Notes under the pieces: model-generated
Database searches by the model: none
Told to the model about the DNA's origin: nothing
The model's input: the letters and a program-made list of their open reading frames with translations, nothing else
Made by a program: the position numbers and the translations under genes
Assembly: GCF_001613005.1 (NCBI RefSeq)
Contig: NZ_BDBN01000049.1
Coordinates: 1-61,896 of the forward strand
Origin: Nocardia nova NBRC 15556
GTDB lineage: Bacteria > Actinomycetota > Actinomycetes > Mycobacteriales > Mycobacteriaceae
Direction: 5' to 3'
DNA: 61,896 nt
In this document: one piece after another, positions 41,942 to 49,898 of the stretch
How the letters are laid out: every line of letters begins with the position of its first letter
Numbering within the stretch: the stretch's first letter is position 1

Positions 41942-43344
41942 CAATTCGTGAGAACGAGGTGGGCGAGCACCAGGGTGCCGACGGCCTGGACGGTCAGCCA
42001 GGCGCGCGCGGTGTGCGCCGGCAGGAAGGCGGTTCCGCCGATCACCCAGATGTCGAACGGCAGCCAGATCCGCTCGGTCTCGGCCTTGCTCAGGCCGCTG
42101 AGATCGGCGAGCAGAAGACCGGTCAGCGCGGCCAGAGCCAGCAGCGCCGCCGGGTCCGCGCGGGCACGCCAGCGCGCGAGCGCCGCCGCGGGGGCGGCGC
42201 GGATCTGCGTGGGTGCGGGAAGGTGCAGCGCACCCGGAAGCCGATGCAGCGCAGCGGCAGACGCCAATCCGATCGCACACACCGTCGCCGCCAGATTTCC
42301 CCAGATCCAGTAGGACGCGGGACGCGTCGTCGCGATGCCCTGGTAGTAGCGCTGCACCACCAGGTGATAACCCTCCAGCCACCAGAAGCCCGACAGCGTG
42401 AAGGCGGCGACGACCGCCAGCGCGCCCAGCACCGCGGGCCACACCGCTCGCACACCGCGCAGCAGTGCCACCGCCGCGGCCGGGACGGCCATCAGAACCA
42501 GTCCGTAGTTGAGATAGATGCCGAATCCGAACAGCATCCCGGAGACGAACAGGATCAGCGGACGTGGCCGCGCGCCGCCGAGTCCTACCGCGAGCGCGGC
42601 CACCGCCCAGGCGACCACTCCGGCGAAGAACGCGTCCGCCGAGACCGCCAGCCAGATCGCCGCGGGCGCGAGGGCGAGATACGGTGCGGCCGCCCGCGCC
42701 CTGCTTTCCGCGCCCAACGCCCGCATCGCCACCAGCACGGCCATCGACGCGCTGCAGCCGACTACCACGCACAGCGTGGAAGCCCATGCGCCGCCGCCCA
42801 ACCCGATCCGGTCCATCCAGACGAACACCAGCAGTGCGCCCGGTGGATGACCGGACACGTGCGTGGTCCACGAATCGGGCTGATAGTCCAGGATGCGGGC
42901 GGAGAATCCGCGCAGCATCGCCGGAATGTCGTGCACTCCGCCGACCTCGTGCAGATACTCGTGCATCGTCGTGAGCCGGCCGGCGAATCCGCGCTGCCAC
43001 CCGTCGACCATGGCGAGGGAGAACGCCCACGCGAGTGCGGTCACCCAAGTGGCCGGCAGCAGCCGTCGCCAGGTGAGCGTGGCGGCGAGCCGGGGGCCGT
43101 AGAGCACCACGGCGAAGGCGATCACGATCGCGGGGCCCGTACCCCAGCCGATATGTGGAAGCCAGGAGCCGAAGATCGGCGCCGCCGCGGCGTAGAGCGA
43201 TTCGCGATAGTGCGGTGTGCTGATCCTCGGCACGAGGAAGGCGGCCGCCACCAGGATCGTCGCTGCTGCAGCGCAGGCGATATCGGCGCGCACGCCCGAT
43301 ACTCGCCGTGTCTGCGATGCGGTGCTGCTGCGGGTATCGCTCAC
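41938..43344 (-). CDS. Polytopic membrane protein, GT-C-like
   Basis: 468 residues with about ten predicted membrane spans. After the first span a long loop carries HEYLHEVGGVHDIPAMLRGF and THVSGHPPGALLVFVWMDRIG, reminiscent of the catalytic loop of GT-C glycosyltransferases that use polyprenyl-phosphate sugars, although a canonical DxD pair is not obvious. The C-terminal spans end without a large soluble domain. Start GTG at 43344 with a TACGGT box ending 6 nt upstream, so it is probably leaderless. First gene of the operon with the two-component system, which suggests that kinase and transferase share a cell-envelope role. Confidence 0.7.
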   Translation of the reverse strand: MSDTRSSTASQTRRVSGVRADIACAAAATILVAAAFLVPRISTPHYRESLYAAAAPIFGSWLPHIGWGTGPAIVIAFAVVLYGPRLAATLTWRRLLPATWVTALAWAFSLAMVDGWQRGFAGRLTTMHEYLHEVGGVHDIPAMLRGFSARILDYQPDSWTTHVSGHPPGALLVFVWMDRIGLGGGAWASTLCVVVGCSASMAVLVAMRALGAESRARAAAPYLALAPAAIWLAVSADAFFAGVVAWAVAALAVGLGGARPRPLILFVSGMLFGFGIYLNYGLVLMAVPAAAVALLRGVRAVWPAVLGALAVVAAFTLSGFWWLEGYHLVVQRYYQGIATTRPASYWIWGNLAATVCAIGLASAAALHRLPGALHLPAPTQIRAAPAAALARWRARADPAALLALAALTGLLLADLSGLSKAETERIWLPFDIWVIGGTAFLPAHTARAWLTVQAVGTLVLAHLVLTNW

Positions 43345-43350
43345 CCGTTC

Positions 43351-43356
43351 ACCGTA
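43351..43356 (-). promoter_or_regulatory. Leaderless -10 box of the membrane protein / two-component operon
   Basis: TACGGT on the minus strand ends 6 nt before the GTG at 43344. Confidence 0.55.
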
Positions 43357-43445
43357 GGTCCCGTCGGTGCGACGCGGCGCGCACGCGATCGTGCCGTCAT
43401 ACTTTCGTCACCTGTGTCACCAGCTGTTTTTCGTCCGATCGGCCT

Positions 43446-43451
43446 TACGGT
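43446..43451 (+). promoter_or_regulatory. Leaderless -10 box of the GT2 operon
   Basis: TACGGT, the same hexamer as in the divergent operon about 90 bp away, ends 6 nt before the GTG at 43458. The matched pair suggests coordinated expression. Confidence 0.55.
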
Positions 43452-43457
43452 CGACAC

Positions 43458-44120
43458 GTGACCCCAGTCGAAGCCAGTGGAGAGCTGACCGTGGTGATTC
43501 CCTGCCGGAACGAGGCCGACGCGCTACCGGGCGTCCTGGCGGCGGTCCCGACGGAGTATCGGGTCGTCGTCGTGGACAACGGTTCGACCGATGACACCGC
43601 CGCGGTGGCGCGTGCCGCGGGCGCGACGGTGGTCGTCGAATCCGTCCCGGGCTACGGCAGTGCGGTCCAAGCCGGGATCGCGGCCGCCACAACCGAACTG
43701 GTGGCGGTGCTCGACGGCGACGGTTCGATGGCGCCCGACGAATTGCCGCTGCTGGTGGCCGAATTGGGCCCCGATGTGACCATGGTGGCCGGGCGCCGCC
43801 GCCCGGTCCGGGGCGCCTGGCCGTGGCATGCGCGCCTGGGCAATTGGCTGCTGGCGCACTGGTTGCGGCGCCATTACGGGCTGCCCGTGCACGATCTGGC
43901 CGCGATGCGCGTGATCCGTCGCTCCGAGCTGGTGGCACTGGGCCCGCTGCATCCCCGGTCGGGATATCCGCTGGCCCTGCTGGCCGGCGCGGCGCGGGCC
44001 GGGTGGAAGGTGGTCGAACGTGATGTCACCTATCGGCCGCGCACCCACGGTGTGTCGAAAGTGTCCGGTTCGGTAATCGGGACGGTACGTGCCGCCCGCG
44101 ACTTCTGGAGTGTGCGATGA
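43458..44120 (+). CDS. Family 2 glycosyltransferase
   Basis: 220 residues. GT-A fold: LTVVIPCRNEADALPGVLAAVP, VVDNGSTDDTAAVARAAGA, then the DxD-like LDGDGSMAPDELPLLV and GRRRPVRGAWPWHARLGN. It lacks a membrane anchor. Proteins of this type often transfer sugars to polyprenyl phosphate or act on sugar-nucleotide donors in small clusters. Co-transcribed with the following gene (ATGA overlap). The acceptor may be used by the divergent GT-C-like membrane protein (inference). Confidence 0.88.
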   Translation: MTPVEASGELTVVIPCRNEADALPGVLAAVPTEYRVVVVDNGSTDDTAAVARAAGATVVVESVPGYGSAVQAGIAAATTELVAVLDGDGSMAPDELPLLVAELGPDVTMVAGRRRPVRGAWPWHARLGNWLLAHWLRRHYGLPVHDLAAMRVIRRSELVALGPLHPRSGYPLALLAGAARAGWKVVERDVTYRPRTHGVSKVSGSVIGTVRAARDFWSVR

Positions 44121-44788
44121 CTGTTCTGCCATTGACGCTGCTGGTGGTGGCGAAGGCGCCGGTCGCCGGATTCGCCAAGACCCGGCTGACCCCGCCGCTG
44201 GCTCCGGCCGAGGCGGCGGATCTGGCCGCCGCCGCGCTCCTGGACACCCTGGCCGCGGCGCGCGACTGCGGCGCGGCGCGAGGCGTGGTCGCGTGGACCG
44301 GCGATCTGGAGCGAGCCTGCCGCGCACGCGAAATAGGTTCGGCCCTGCGCGATTTCGATGTGGTCCCGCAGCGCGGCGACGGTTTCGGTGTGCGCCTGGC
44401 GAATGCGCACGCCGACGCGGCGCGATTCGGGCTGCCCGTTCTGCAGATCGGGATGGACACCCCGCAGGCAGGGCCGGCGCTGCTGGCCGAATGCGGGGCT
44501 CGGCTGCTGGCCGGCCCGGATGCGGTGCTGGGGCCGGCGGCCGACGGCGGCTGGTGGGCGCTGGGGCTGTGTGACGTGCGCCCGGCACGAGTCCTCGCGG
44601 AGGTGCCGATGTCCACCGATCGAACCGGTGCGCTCACTCGGGAGGCATTGCTGCGCAACGGCTGTCGCGTCGATATGCTGCGGGAACTCCACGATGTCGA
44701 TCTGTACTCCGATATCGCCGAGGTCGCAGCGGGCTGCCAGGGCCTGTTCGCGGCGGCGGCCGGATCGGTGACGGCTCCGCACGCATGA
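44117..44788 (+). CDS. TIGR04282/DUF2064 family glycosyl- or nucleotidyltransferase
   Basis: 223 residues, overlapping the GT2 gene by 4 nt. The N-terminal LLVVAKAPVAGFAKTRLTPPLAP is the diagnostic loop of DUF2064 proteins (related to CofC and GT-A nucleotidyltransferases), with IGMDTPQAGPALL and VLGPAADGGWWALGL as the second and third motifs. Members are annotated as arsenosugar-biosynthesis glycosyltransferases, but that role depends on radical-SAM partners that are absent here. With the adjacent GT2 it probably builds a specific glycoside. Converges on the CqsA-like gene, 19 bp apart. Confidence 0.85.
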   Translation: MTVLPLTLLVVAKAPVAGFAKTRLTPPLAPAEAADLAAAALLDTLAAARDCGAARGVVAWTGDLERACRAREIGSALRDFDVVPQRGDGFGVRLANAHADAARFGLPVLQIGMDTPQAGPALLAECGARLLAGPDAVLGPAADGGWWALGLCDVRPARVLAEVPMSTDRTGALTREALLRNGCRVDMLRELHDVDLYSDIAEVAAGCQGLFAAAAGSVTAPHA

Positions 44789-44807
44789 GCGCCGAGCGCG
44801 GCCGAGG

Positions 44808-45923
44808 TCACCCGCCGTATACGGCATGGACCTCTTCGCACGCGGTGATGATTCGCCCGATCTGCTCGGCGGTGAGGGCGGCGTGCAGCGACAGCCGGAT
44901 CAGCGACCTGCCCGCAGGGGTGGCGGGCGGACAGAACGGCGCGCCGAGGACACCGTGTGCTTCCAGGATCGCGCGCACCGCGCGACCGTCGGCTTCGGTT
45001 CCGGCGGGAACGGCGATGATGTGGCTGTCGACTCCCGCCATCTCGAAACCTGTGCGGGCGAGCGCTTTTCGGACGGTATGGGCGATCTCGCGCAGCCGGG
45101 CGCGGCGTCCGTCCTCGGCTCGGATCACCTCCAGGGTCGCGGACAGCCCGGCGATGTCGTGGGATCGCAGGCCCGAGGAGAAGATCGCAGGGTAGGACAC
45201 CGAATCGAAATAGGGTGCGAACTCGGGGTCGAGCGCGGTCACCAGCCCGGCCCGGCCGACGAACGCCTTGGCCAGGCTGGCGGTGCGAAACGGCACGCGC
45301 CGGGTGAGCTCGAGCGCGACCACGGCACCCGCACCGTGCGGGCCGACGACGCCCAGCGAGTGCGATTCGTCGACCACGAGCAGAGAACCGGTCTCGTCGG
45401 CCACGTCGCACAGTGCCGCCAGGGGGCTGGGTGTGCCGGTGGTGTTGTCGATCGCGTCGACAGCGATGATGCCGGGGCCGTGGGCGCGGATCTGCGCCGC
45501 CAGCCGGGCGGGGTCGTTGTCCCCGAAGGTGTGCAGCGGCGCGGCCGCGGCCAGGGCCGCCTGTCGCCAGGACATGTGTGTGTTCTCCCCGACATGTATC
45601 GGAATGCCGGGCGCCGCAATGGCTTGCAACAACCCGATATTGGCCGCCCAGCCGGATTGGCACACCACCGCCGTAGCGCTGTATGTGTAGTCGGCCAGGC
45701 GACGCGCCAGAGGACCGGGTTCGGGCTCGATCGGGGTGAGCAGCGCCTCGCTCATGGCGGCTGTGATCCGCCTGTCGCCGGACAGCGCCAGATAGTCGCT
45801 CGTCGACAGTCCGATGTCGGTGGCGGCGGTGCCGGGGCCACGAAGAAACATCCGGGCTTCTCGCATCTGCGCCGCGTGGCCGCGGCCGATATGTTGCTGC
45901 ACGCGTTCGGCGACTGTTGCCAC
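44808..45923 (-). CDS. CqsA-like alpha-oxoamine synthase (putative alpha-hydroxyketone signal synthase)
   Basis: 371 residues from GTG 45923 with GAGGA 7 nt upstream. PLP-dependent alpha-oxoamine synthase fold: PLP-Lys219 in RTASLAKAFVGRAG, Asp185 and His188 in VVDESHSLGVVGPHGAG. Beyond the family core it shows stretches I associate (from memory) with Vibrio CqsA: CQSGWAANIGLLQ, THMSW, RAHGPGIIAVDAID, SYPAIFSSGL and the end FCPPAT then LIRLSLHAALTAEQIGRII. CqsA condenses an acyl-CoA with S-adenosylmethionine or aminobutyrate to an aminoketone precursor of CAI-1-type autoinducers. No biotin, heme or sphingolipid genes are nearby to suggest AONS, ALAS or SPT. No cognate CqsS-type kinase is recognisable; the two-component genes at 40.2-41.9 kb are separated by four genes. 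Confidence 0.8.
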   Translation of the reverse strand: MATVAERVQQHIGRGHAAQMREARMFLRGPGTAATDIGLSTSDYLALSGDRRITAAMSEALLTPIEPEPGPLARRLADYTYSATAVVCQSGWAANIGLLQAIAAPGIPIHVGENTHMSWRQAALAAAAPLHTFGDNDPARLAAQIRAHGPGIIAVDAIDNTTGTPSPLAALCDVADETGSLLVVDESHSLGVVGPHGAGAVVALELTRRVPFRTASLAKAFVGRAGLVTALDPEFAPYFDSVSYPAIFSSGLRSHDIAGLSATLEVIRAEDGRRARLREIAHTVRKALARTGFEMAGVDSHIIAVPAGTEADGRAVRAILEAHGVLGAPFCPPATPAGRSLIRLSLHAALTAEQIGRIITACEEVHAVYGG

Positions 45924-46164
45924 CTCGGTCTCCTCGGTAGGTCGCGCTCGTCGGTGTGATTCGCCCTGCCTGGTCGGTGCCCGCCGCCACAGCCTGATGA
46001 GCGGGCGCCCCGAAGATCATCGCGCACTCGGAGGGTGAGGTGCCCCTCGATGCGATGACGAAACAATGACGTCATGATCTCGTCTCGTCGGGACGGGGTA
46101 GTAGTCGAACCCGTGCCTGCCGGTCGCGGCGGAAAATGGTTCGAAGGTTGTGATGTGTGTGATT

Positions 46165-46170
46165 TAGCAT
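46165..46170 (+). promoter_or_regulatory. Leaderless -10 box of the MDR reductase
   Basis: TAGCAT ends 6 nt before the GTG at 46177. The rest of the 253-bp divergent gap to the CqsA-like gene (45924-46176) holds no gene and no obvious operator. Confidence 0.55.
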
Positions 46171-46176
46171 CGCCCG

Positions 46177-47199
46177 GTGGCGGATACGGTGAACCGGCAG
46201 TGGATTCTGCGGAGGCGGCCCGAAGGGGAGTTGCGGGAGGGTGATTTCGAGCTCGGAAGCGCTCCGATTCCGGTGCCGGGGCCTGGGGAGGCCTTGGTCA
46301 GGGTGCATCGACTGGGTATCGATCCCACTCAGCGTGGATGGCTCAACGATTCGGACAACTACATCGATGCGGTTCCGGTCGGCACGGTGATGCGGGGGAG
46401 CGGGGTAGGGCAGGTGGTGCGCTCGAACACCGCGAGCTATCCGGAGGGCAGCTGGGTCGCCGGTATGGTCGGCTGGCAGGATTACGTCGTCGCGTCCGAC
46501 GGGGGTTTGTTCGGGCTGAACGTGGTGCCCGACGGTGTCGCCCCGACGCTGATGCTGAGCCTGTTCGGAGCGCCCGGCTTGACCGCGTACTTCGGTATGA
46601 CGGATATCGGCCGGCCCGAGCCGGGCCGGACGGTGCTGGTGTCGGCTGCGGCCGGTGTGACCGGATCGATTGCGGGACAGATAGCGAAAGCCTTGGGCTG
46701 CACTGTCATCGGCATCGCAGGCGGTCCGGCCAAATGCACCTGGATCACCGACCGTGCGGGCCTGCATGCCGCCATCGATTACAAGAACGACGACGTCTCG
46801 GCCGGTTTGTCCCGCCTGGCCCCGGACGGTGTCGACGTCTTCTTCGACGGCGTCGGCGGCCGCGTTCTCGAGCATGGTCTGGCGCACTTGGCGCACGGCG
46901 CTCGTGTCGTTCTGGCCGGTGCGATCTCTTCCGGGTACAGCGGCGCGGACCCGCAGTACGGGCCGCGGAACTACATGCAGCTGGCCATGCGCCGGGCACG
47001 CATGGAAGGGTTCATCTTCCTCGACTATCTCGACCGCTTTCCCGAGGCGTTCGCGGCGCTGGGCGACTGGCACGACCGGGGCGAACTCACCATCGCCGAA
47101 ACCGTGAGTATCGGCTTGGAATCCGCTCCCGGTGCACTGCGCGCTGTCTTCGAGGGCGGCAATCTCGGTAAGCAGTTGGTCGACATCGTGGAGTCCTGA
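46177..47199 (+). CDS. NADP-dependent MDR oxidoreductase (CurA / prostaglandin-reductase type)
   Basis: 340 residues, zinc-independent medium-chain reductase. N-terminal RQWILRRRPEGE, GRPEPGRTVLVSAAAGVTGSIAGQIAKALG cofactor loop, and QYGPRNYMQLAMRRARMEGF are typical of the leukotriene B4 12-hydroxydehydrogenase / curcumin reductase branch, which reduces the C=C of alpha,beta-unsaturated ketones with NADPH. It is divergent from the CqsA-like synthase, whose expected product contains an enaminone or unsaturated ketone, so it may tailor that molecule (inference). A hairpin terminator follows. Confidence 0.9.
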   Translation: MADTVNRQWILRRRPEGELREGDFELGSAPIPVPGPGEALVRVHRLGIDPTQRGWLNDSDNYIDAVPVGTVMRGSGVGQVVRSNTASYPEGSWVAGMVGWQDYVVASDGGLFGLNVVPDGVAPTLMLSLFGAPGLTAYFGMTDIGRPEPGRTVLVSAAAGVTGSIAGQIAKALGCTVIGIAGGPAKCTWITDRAGLHAAIDYKNDDVSAGLSRLAPDGVDVFFDGVGGRVLEHGLAHLAHGARVVLAGAISSGYSGADPQYGPRNYMQLAMRRARMEGFIFLDYLDRFPEAFAALGDWHDRGELTIAETVSIGLESAPGALRAVFEGGNLGKQLVDIVES

Positions 47200-47272
47200 C
47201 CTATCGACCGCCGAGGACCGCGAGGCCGCTCCGGAAGGTGGGCCTACGTCAGGCCACGGATTATTCGAAGGC

Positions 47273-47315
47273 CGTCGGGCCGAGACCCATCCGCGCGATG
47301 GAACTCGGCCCGACG
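47273..47315. terminator. Hairpin between convergent MDR and hypothetical genes
   Basis: A 12-bp stem (47273-47284 with 47304-47315) encloses a 19-nt loop that itself has a short 5-bp stem. It sits between convergent genes and can act for both. Confidence 0.65.
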
Positions 47316-47331
47316 ACGGTGCGTGCAGTCT

Positions 47332-47733
47332 CTACGCGGTGTGCATGGCCGCGGTTATCTTGCGGATCATTTCGGAGGTCACGGGGCTGGGGCGGCCGTG
47401 AGCCGCAGCGGCCTCGAGCGCCATTTCGACGGTGGTGCGGAAGTCGTCGGCCTGCGCGGGATCCTGCTGGGCAAGCACCGTCACCGCGGTGGTCAGCGCG
47501 GGCAGTACCTGGTCGGCGAGTTCGGCGACGGACTTTCCGCGCAACGTGATGTCCTTGGACTTCGCAGCCAGCAGATGTCCGACGGGTCCGGTCGCCGACA
47601 TCAGCGCCACCGAGCCCGCGGTGGCGGCCTTGTGGGGCTTGTCGGAAGTAGCGGCGAGCAGAGAGACCGCGCCGTAGGCGGCGGTGCGCACGGTGAGCTG
47701 GTCCTGCTTGGTCGCAACGAGGGCGGTGGACAT
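47332..47733 (-). CDS. Hypothetical small Ala/Thr-rich protein
   Basis: 133 residues, not recognised. No signal peptide or clear membrane span; mostly helical, Ala/Thr/Val-rich, with a moderately hydrophobic stretch TAAYGAVSLLAATSDKPHKAATAGSVAL. Composition suggests a small cytosolic helical protein. GGAG about 8 nt upstream supports the ATG at 47733. The following gap (47734-47954, 221 bp) shows nothing convincing. Confidence 0.55.
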   Translation of the reverse strand: MSTALVATKQDQLTVRTAAYGAVSLLAATSDKPHKAATAGSVALMSATGPVGHLLAAKSKDITLRGKSVAELADQVLPALTTAVTVLAQQDPAQADDFRTTVEMALEAAAAHGRPSPVTSEMIRKITAAMHTA

Positions 47734-47954
47734 GGCGTACTCCTTCGAAAGATGTTGTGGCGGTTGCCCTACCGGTCTCGGTGGGGCTCGGCCTGTTCGA
47801 TGGACTTACTTTGTCCGGTGCCGCTGACAGGGCCCTGATGCCGTTCTGACACCGACGCTGACACCGGACAGGTGGGCTGTACGCGCCGCTGACCGAAGGG
47901 GCCTGAATCGCATCGTCCAGGGCACGGTGGTCCGAGCCGCGGCCGGCACTGGAT

Positions 47955-48905
47955 CTAGAGGTCGATGACGACCTTGCCCCGCACATGCCCTCCGGCTTGC
48001 AGTTCGGCCGCGCGGCGGATCTGCTCGATGGGGAAGCTCGCCGCGATCGGCACCCGGAGTTGTCCGGCCGCGACCGAGCGGGCCAACTCGTCCACCGCAC
48101 CGGGTGCGGCGGTGGCGCCGTTGGCCGACGTTACGCCGTCGACTTGTGTGGCGATGAGGCTGATTCGGCTGTCGGGGACGCCGAGATCCCTTGCGGCGTC
48201 CACTGTTTCGGTCCCGTGCAGGTCGAGGGCGGCGGTGACACCGCCGGGGGCGAGGGCGCGGACCCGGTCGGCCAGGCCGTCGCCGTAGATGACCGGCTCG
48301 GCTCCGAGATCACGCAGGAAATCGGCCGATGTCGCCGATCCCGTCCCGATCACACGCGCTCCCGCCAGCCGGGCCAGTTGGACAGCGAACACGCCGACTC
48401 CGCCTCCCGCACCGCCGATCAGCACCGTGTCTCCCGGGCCGGGATTGACCACGGCGAGAGCCGCCGATGCCGTGCGGCCGGCGATCACAAGGGTGGCGGC
48501 GGTGCGATCGTCGACCTCGTCCGGGGTGCGATAGGCCTCGTTCGCCGCGATCGCTCCGCCCGCGTCGACCACCACGAAGTCGGCGACCGCGCGGGAGAGG
48601 GCAGCCCCGAACACCCGTTCGCCGGGCGCGAAGCCGCTCACCCCCTCGCCGACCTGGTCGACCACTCCCGCGTAATCGGTCCCGAATCCCGCCGGAAGGC
48701 TCAAACCGAACCGGGCGGCAGTGTCGGCGTCGACGATCATCTTCCAATCCATCGGGTTCAGGCCGGCCGCGGTGACCCGCACGCGAACCTGCCCCGGACC
48801 GGCCGACGGAGCCGGAATCTCACGGACTTCCAGAACTTCGGGGCTGCCGAACGACTCGAGCCGGACCGCCCTGCCCGTCAGCCGTCGATCGCTGTGTTCG
48901 TGCAT
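47955..48905 (-). CDS. MDR family quinone/zinc-independent oxidoreductase
   Basis: 316 residues from the ATG at 48905 (AGAGG 5 nt upstream); an ATG at 48920 is in frame. Pattern of QOR-type reductases: GRAVRLESFGSPEVLEVREIPAPSAGPGQV, NPMDWKMIVD, GFGTDYAGVVDQVGEGV, cofactor loop GGAGGGVGVFAVQLARLAGARVIG. Uses NADPH to reduce quinones or activated enones. The TetR gene across a 114-bp region with two near-identical operators almost certainly controls it. Confidence 0.9.
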   Translation of the reverse strand: MHEHSDRRLTGRAVRLESFGSPEVLEVREIPAPSAGPGQVRVRVTAAGLNPMDWKMIVDADTAARFGLSLPAGFGTDYAGVVDQVGEGVSGFAPGERVFGAALSRAVADFVVVDAGGAIAANEAYRTPDEVDDRTAATLVIAGRTASAALAVVNPGPGDTVLIGGAGGGVGVFAVQLARLAGARVIGTGSATSADFLRDLGAEPVIYGDGLADRVRALAPGGVTAALDLHGTETVDAARDLGVPDSRISLIATQVDGVTSANGATAAPGAVDELARSVAAGQLRVPIAASFPIEQIRRAAELQAGGHVRGKVVIDL

Positions 48906-48961
48906 GTATGCCTCTCTCATCGGGCCGAGGGAAGGTCTCGTCCGGACCGAAGAACGCACTG

Positions 48962-48981
48962 AAACGGACTATGCTCCGCTT
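48962..48981. promoter_or_regulatory. TetR operator 1
   Basis: AAACGGA-N6-TCCGCTT. The arms are complementary apart from one position (AAaCGGA against AAgCGGA). The same 7+6+7 arrangement recurs 39 bp downstream. It lies on the side of the MDR reductase gene. Confidence 0.65.
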
Positions 48982-49000
48982 ACATGAACGACCGTAGCAT

Positions 49001-49020
49001 AAACGGAGCGTGATCCGCTT
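49001..49020. promoter_or_regulatory. TetR operator 2
   Basis: AAACGGA-N6-TCCGCTT, identical to operator 1 except for the 6-nt spacer. It follows a TAGCAT -10 candidate (48995-49000) and reaches the TTG start codon of the TetR gene, a position suited to autorepression. Confidence 0.65.
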
Positions 49021-49601
49021 TGAGTGAATCGGAGACGCGCGCGCCCCGCGCGGACGCAACCCGTAACCGTGACCAGTTGCTCGGGGTGGCGACCCGCATG
49101 TTCGCCTCGGGTGAGTCCGACGCGTCGCTGCGTGCGATCGCGCGCGAGGCCGGCGTCGGCATCGGCACGCTCTACCGGCACTTCCCGACCCGCGAGTCGC
49201 TGGTCGACGCGGTCTACCGGGGTCAGGTCGTGCGGCTGACGACCGGAGCCCGCGAACTGCTCGGCCAACTGCCCCCGGCCGCGGCGATGCGGCAGTGGAT
49301 GGACTTGTTCGGCGACTGGATCGCGACCAAGAACGGGATGCTCGACACGCTGGTGGCGATGATCGAGGCGGGCGAGATCGCCCACGCCCAAACCCGAACC
49401 GAGCTACTGGCGGCCATCACCATGATTCTCGACGCCGGCCACGCGGCGGGCGACCTTCGCTGCGACGCCACCGCCGAAGACATCGCCGCCATGCTCGTCG
49501 GAATCTTCACCGTCACCCCGAGGCCCACCCATGAAGCCATGGCGAGCCGGCTACTGAACCTCCTGATGGACGGCCTCCGCCCCGCCGCCCAGCCGGCCTG
49601 A
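49020..49601 (+). CDS. TetR family transcriptional regulator
   Basis: 193 residues from a TTG start within operator 2. HTH (about 10-60): ATRNRDQLLGVATRMFASGE, LRAIAREAGVGIGTLYRHFPTRESLVDAVY. The C-terminal domain resembles the SbtR/TetR_C_13-like group. It should repress the divergent MDR oxidoreductase and itself. No ligand is known; redox-active quinones are a reasonable guess from the target. The gap after it (49602-49898) contains nothing I can support. Confidence 0.9.
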   Translation: MSESETRAPRADATRNRDQLLGVATRMFASGESDASLRAIAREAGVGIGTLYRHFPTRESLVDAVYRGQVVRLTTGARELLGQLPPAAAMRQWMDLFGDWIATKNGMLDTLVAMIEAGEIAHAQTRTELLAAITMILDAGHAAGDLRCDATAEDIAAMLVGIFTVTPRPTHEAMASRLLNLLMDGLRPAAQPA

Positions 49602-49898
49602 GCCCGGGTGGGGACGGTCGACCGGCCAATTAATCCCGCGTGACCGGGCGCAGGGCCGACGGCACCGTCGCGCAAGCGGAAGGTCAACCCGCCCAGACTG
49701 TTTCGCGTCGCCCCGCCCGCGTGCGACGCGGCGTGACTTCGAGTTCCGTGCGAATATGAACCCGCGCCGTGCCGCTCGGCCCGCTCGATCCGCCGGCTGA
49801 CGAGCTGATCAGGCGACGACGTAGCGGATTGCGCTCTCGCACAATCGTTTTCCTGCGCGCCATATCCGAGCCGGCACGGCGTTGACTCCGCTGTGCAC

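Noticed and set aside
43458..44788. Arsenosugar biosynthesis pathway suggested by the TIGR04282 name
   Set aside because: The radical-SAM and other partners expected for that pathway are missing.
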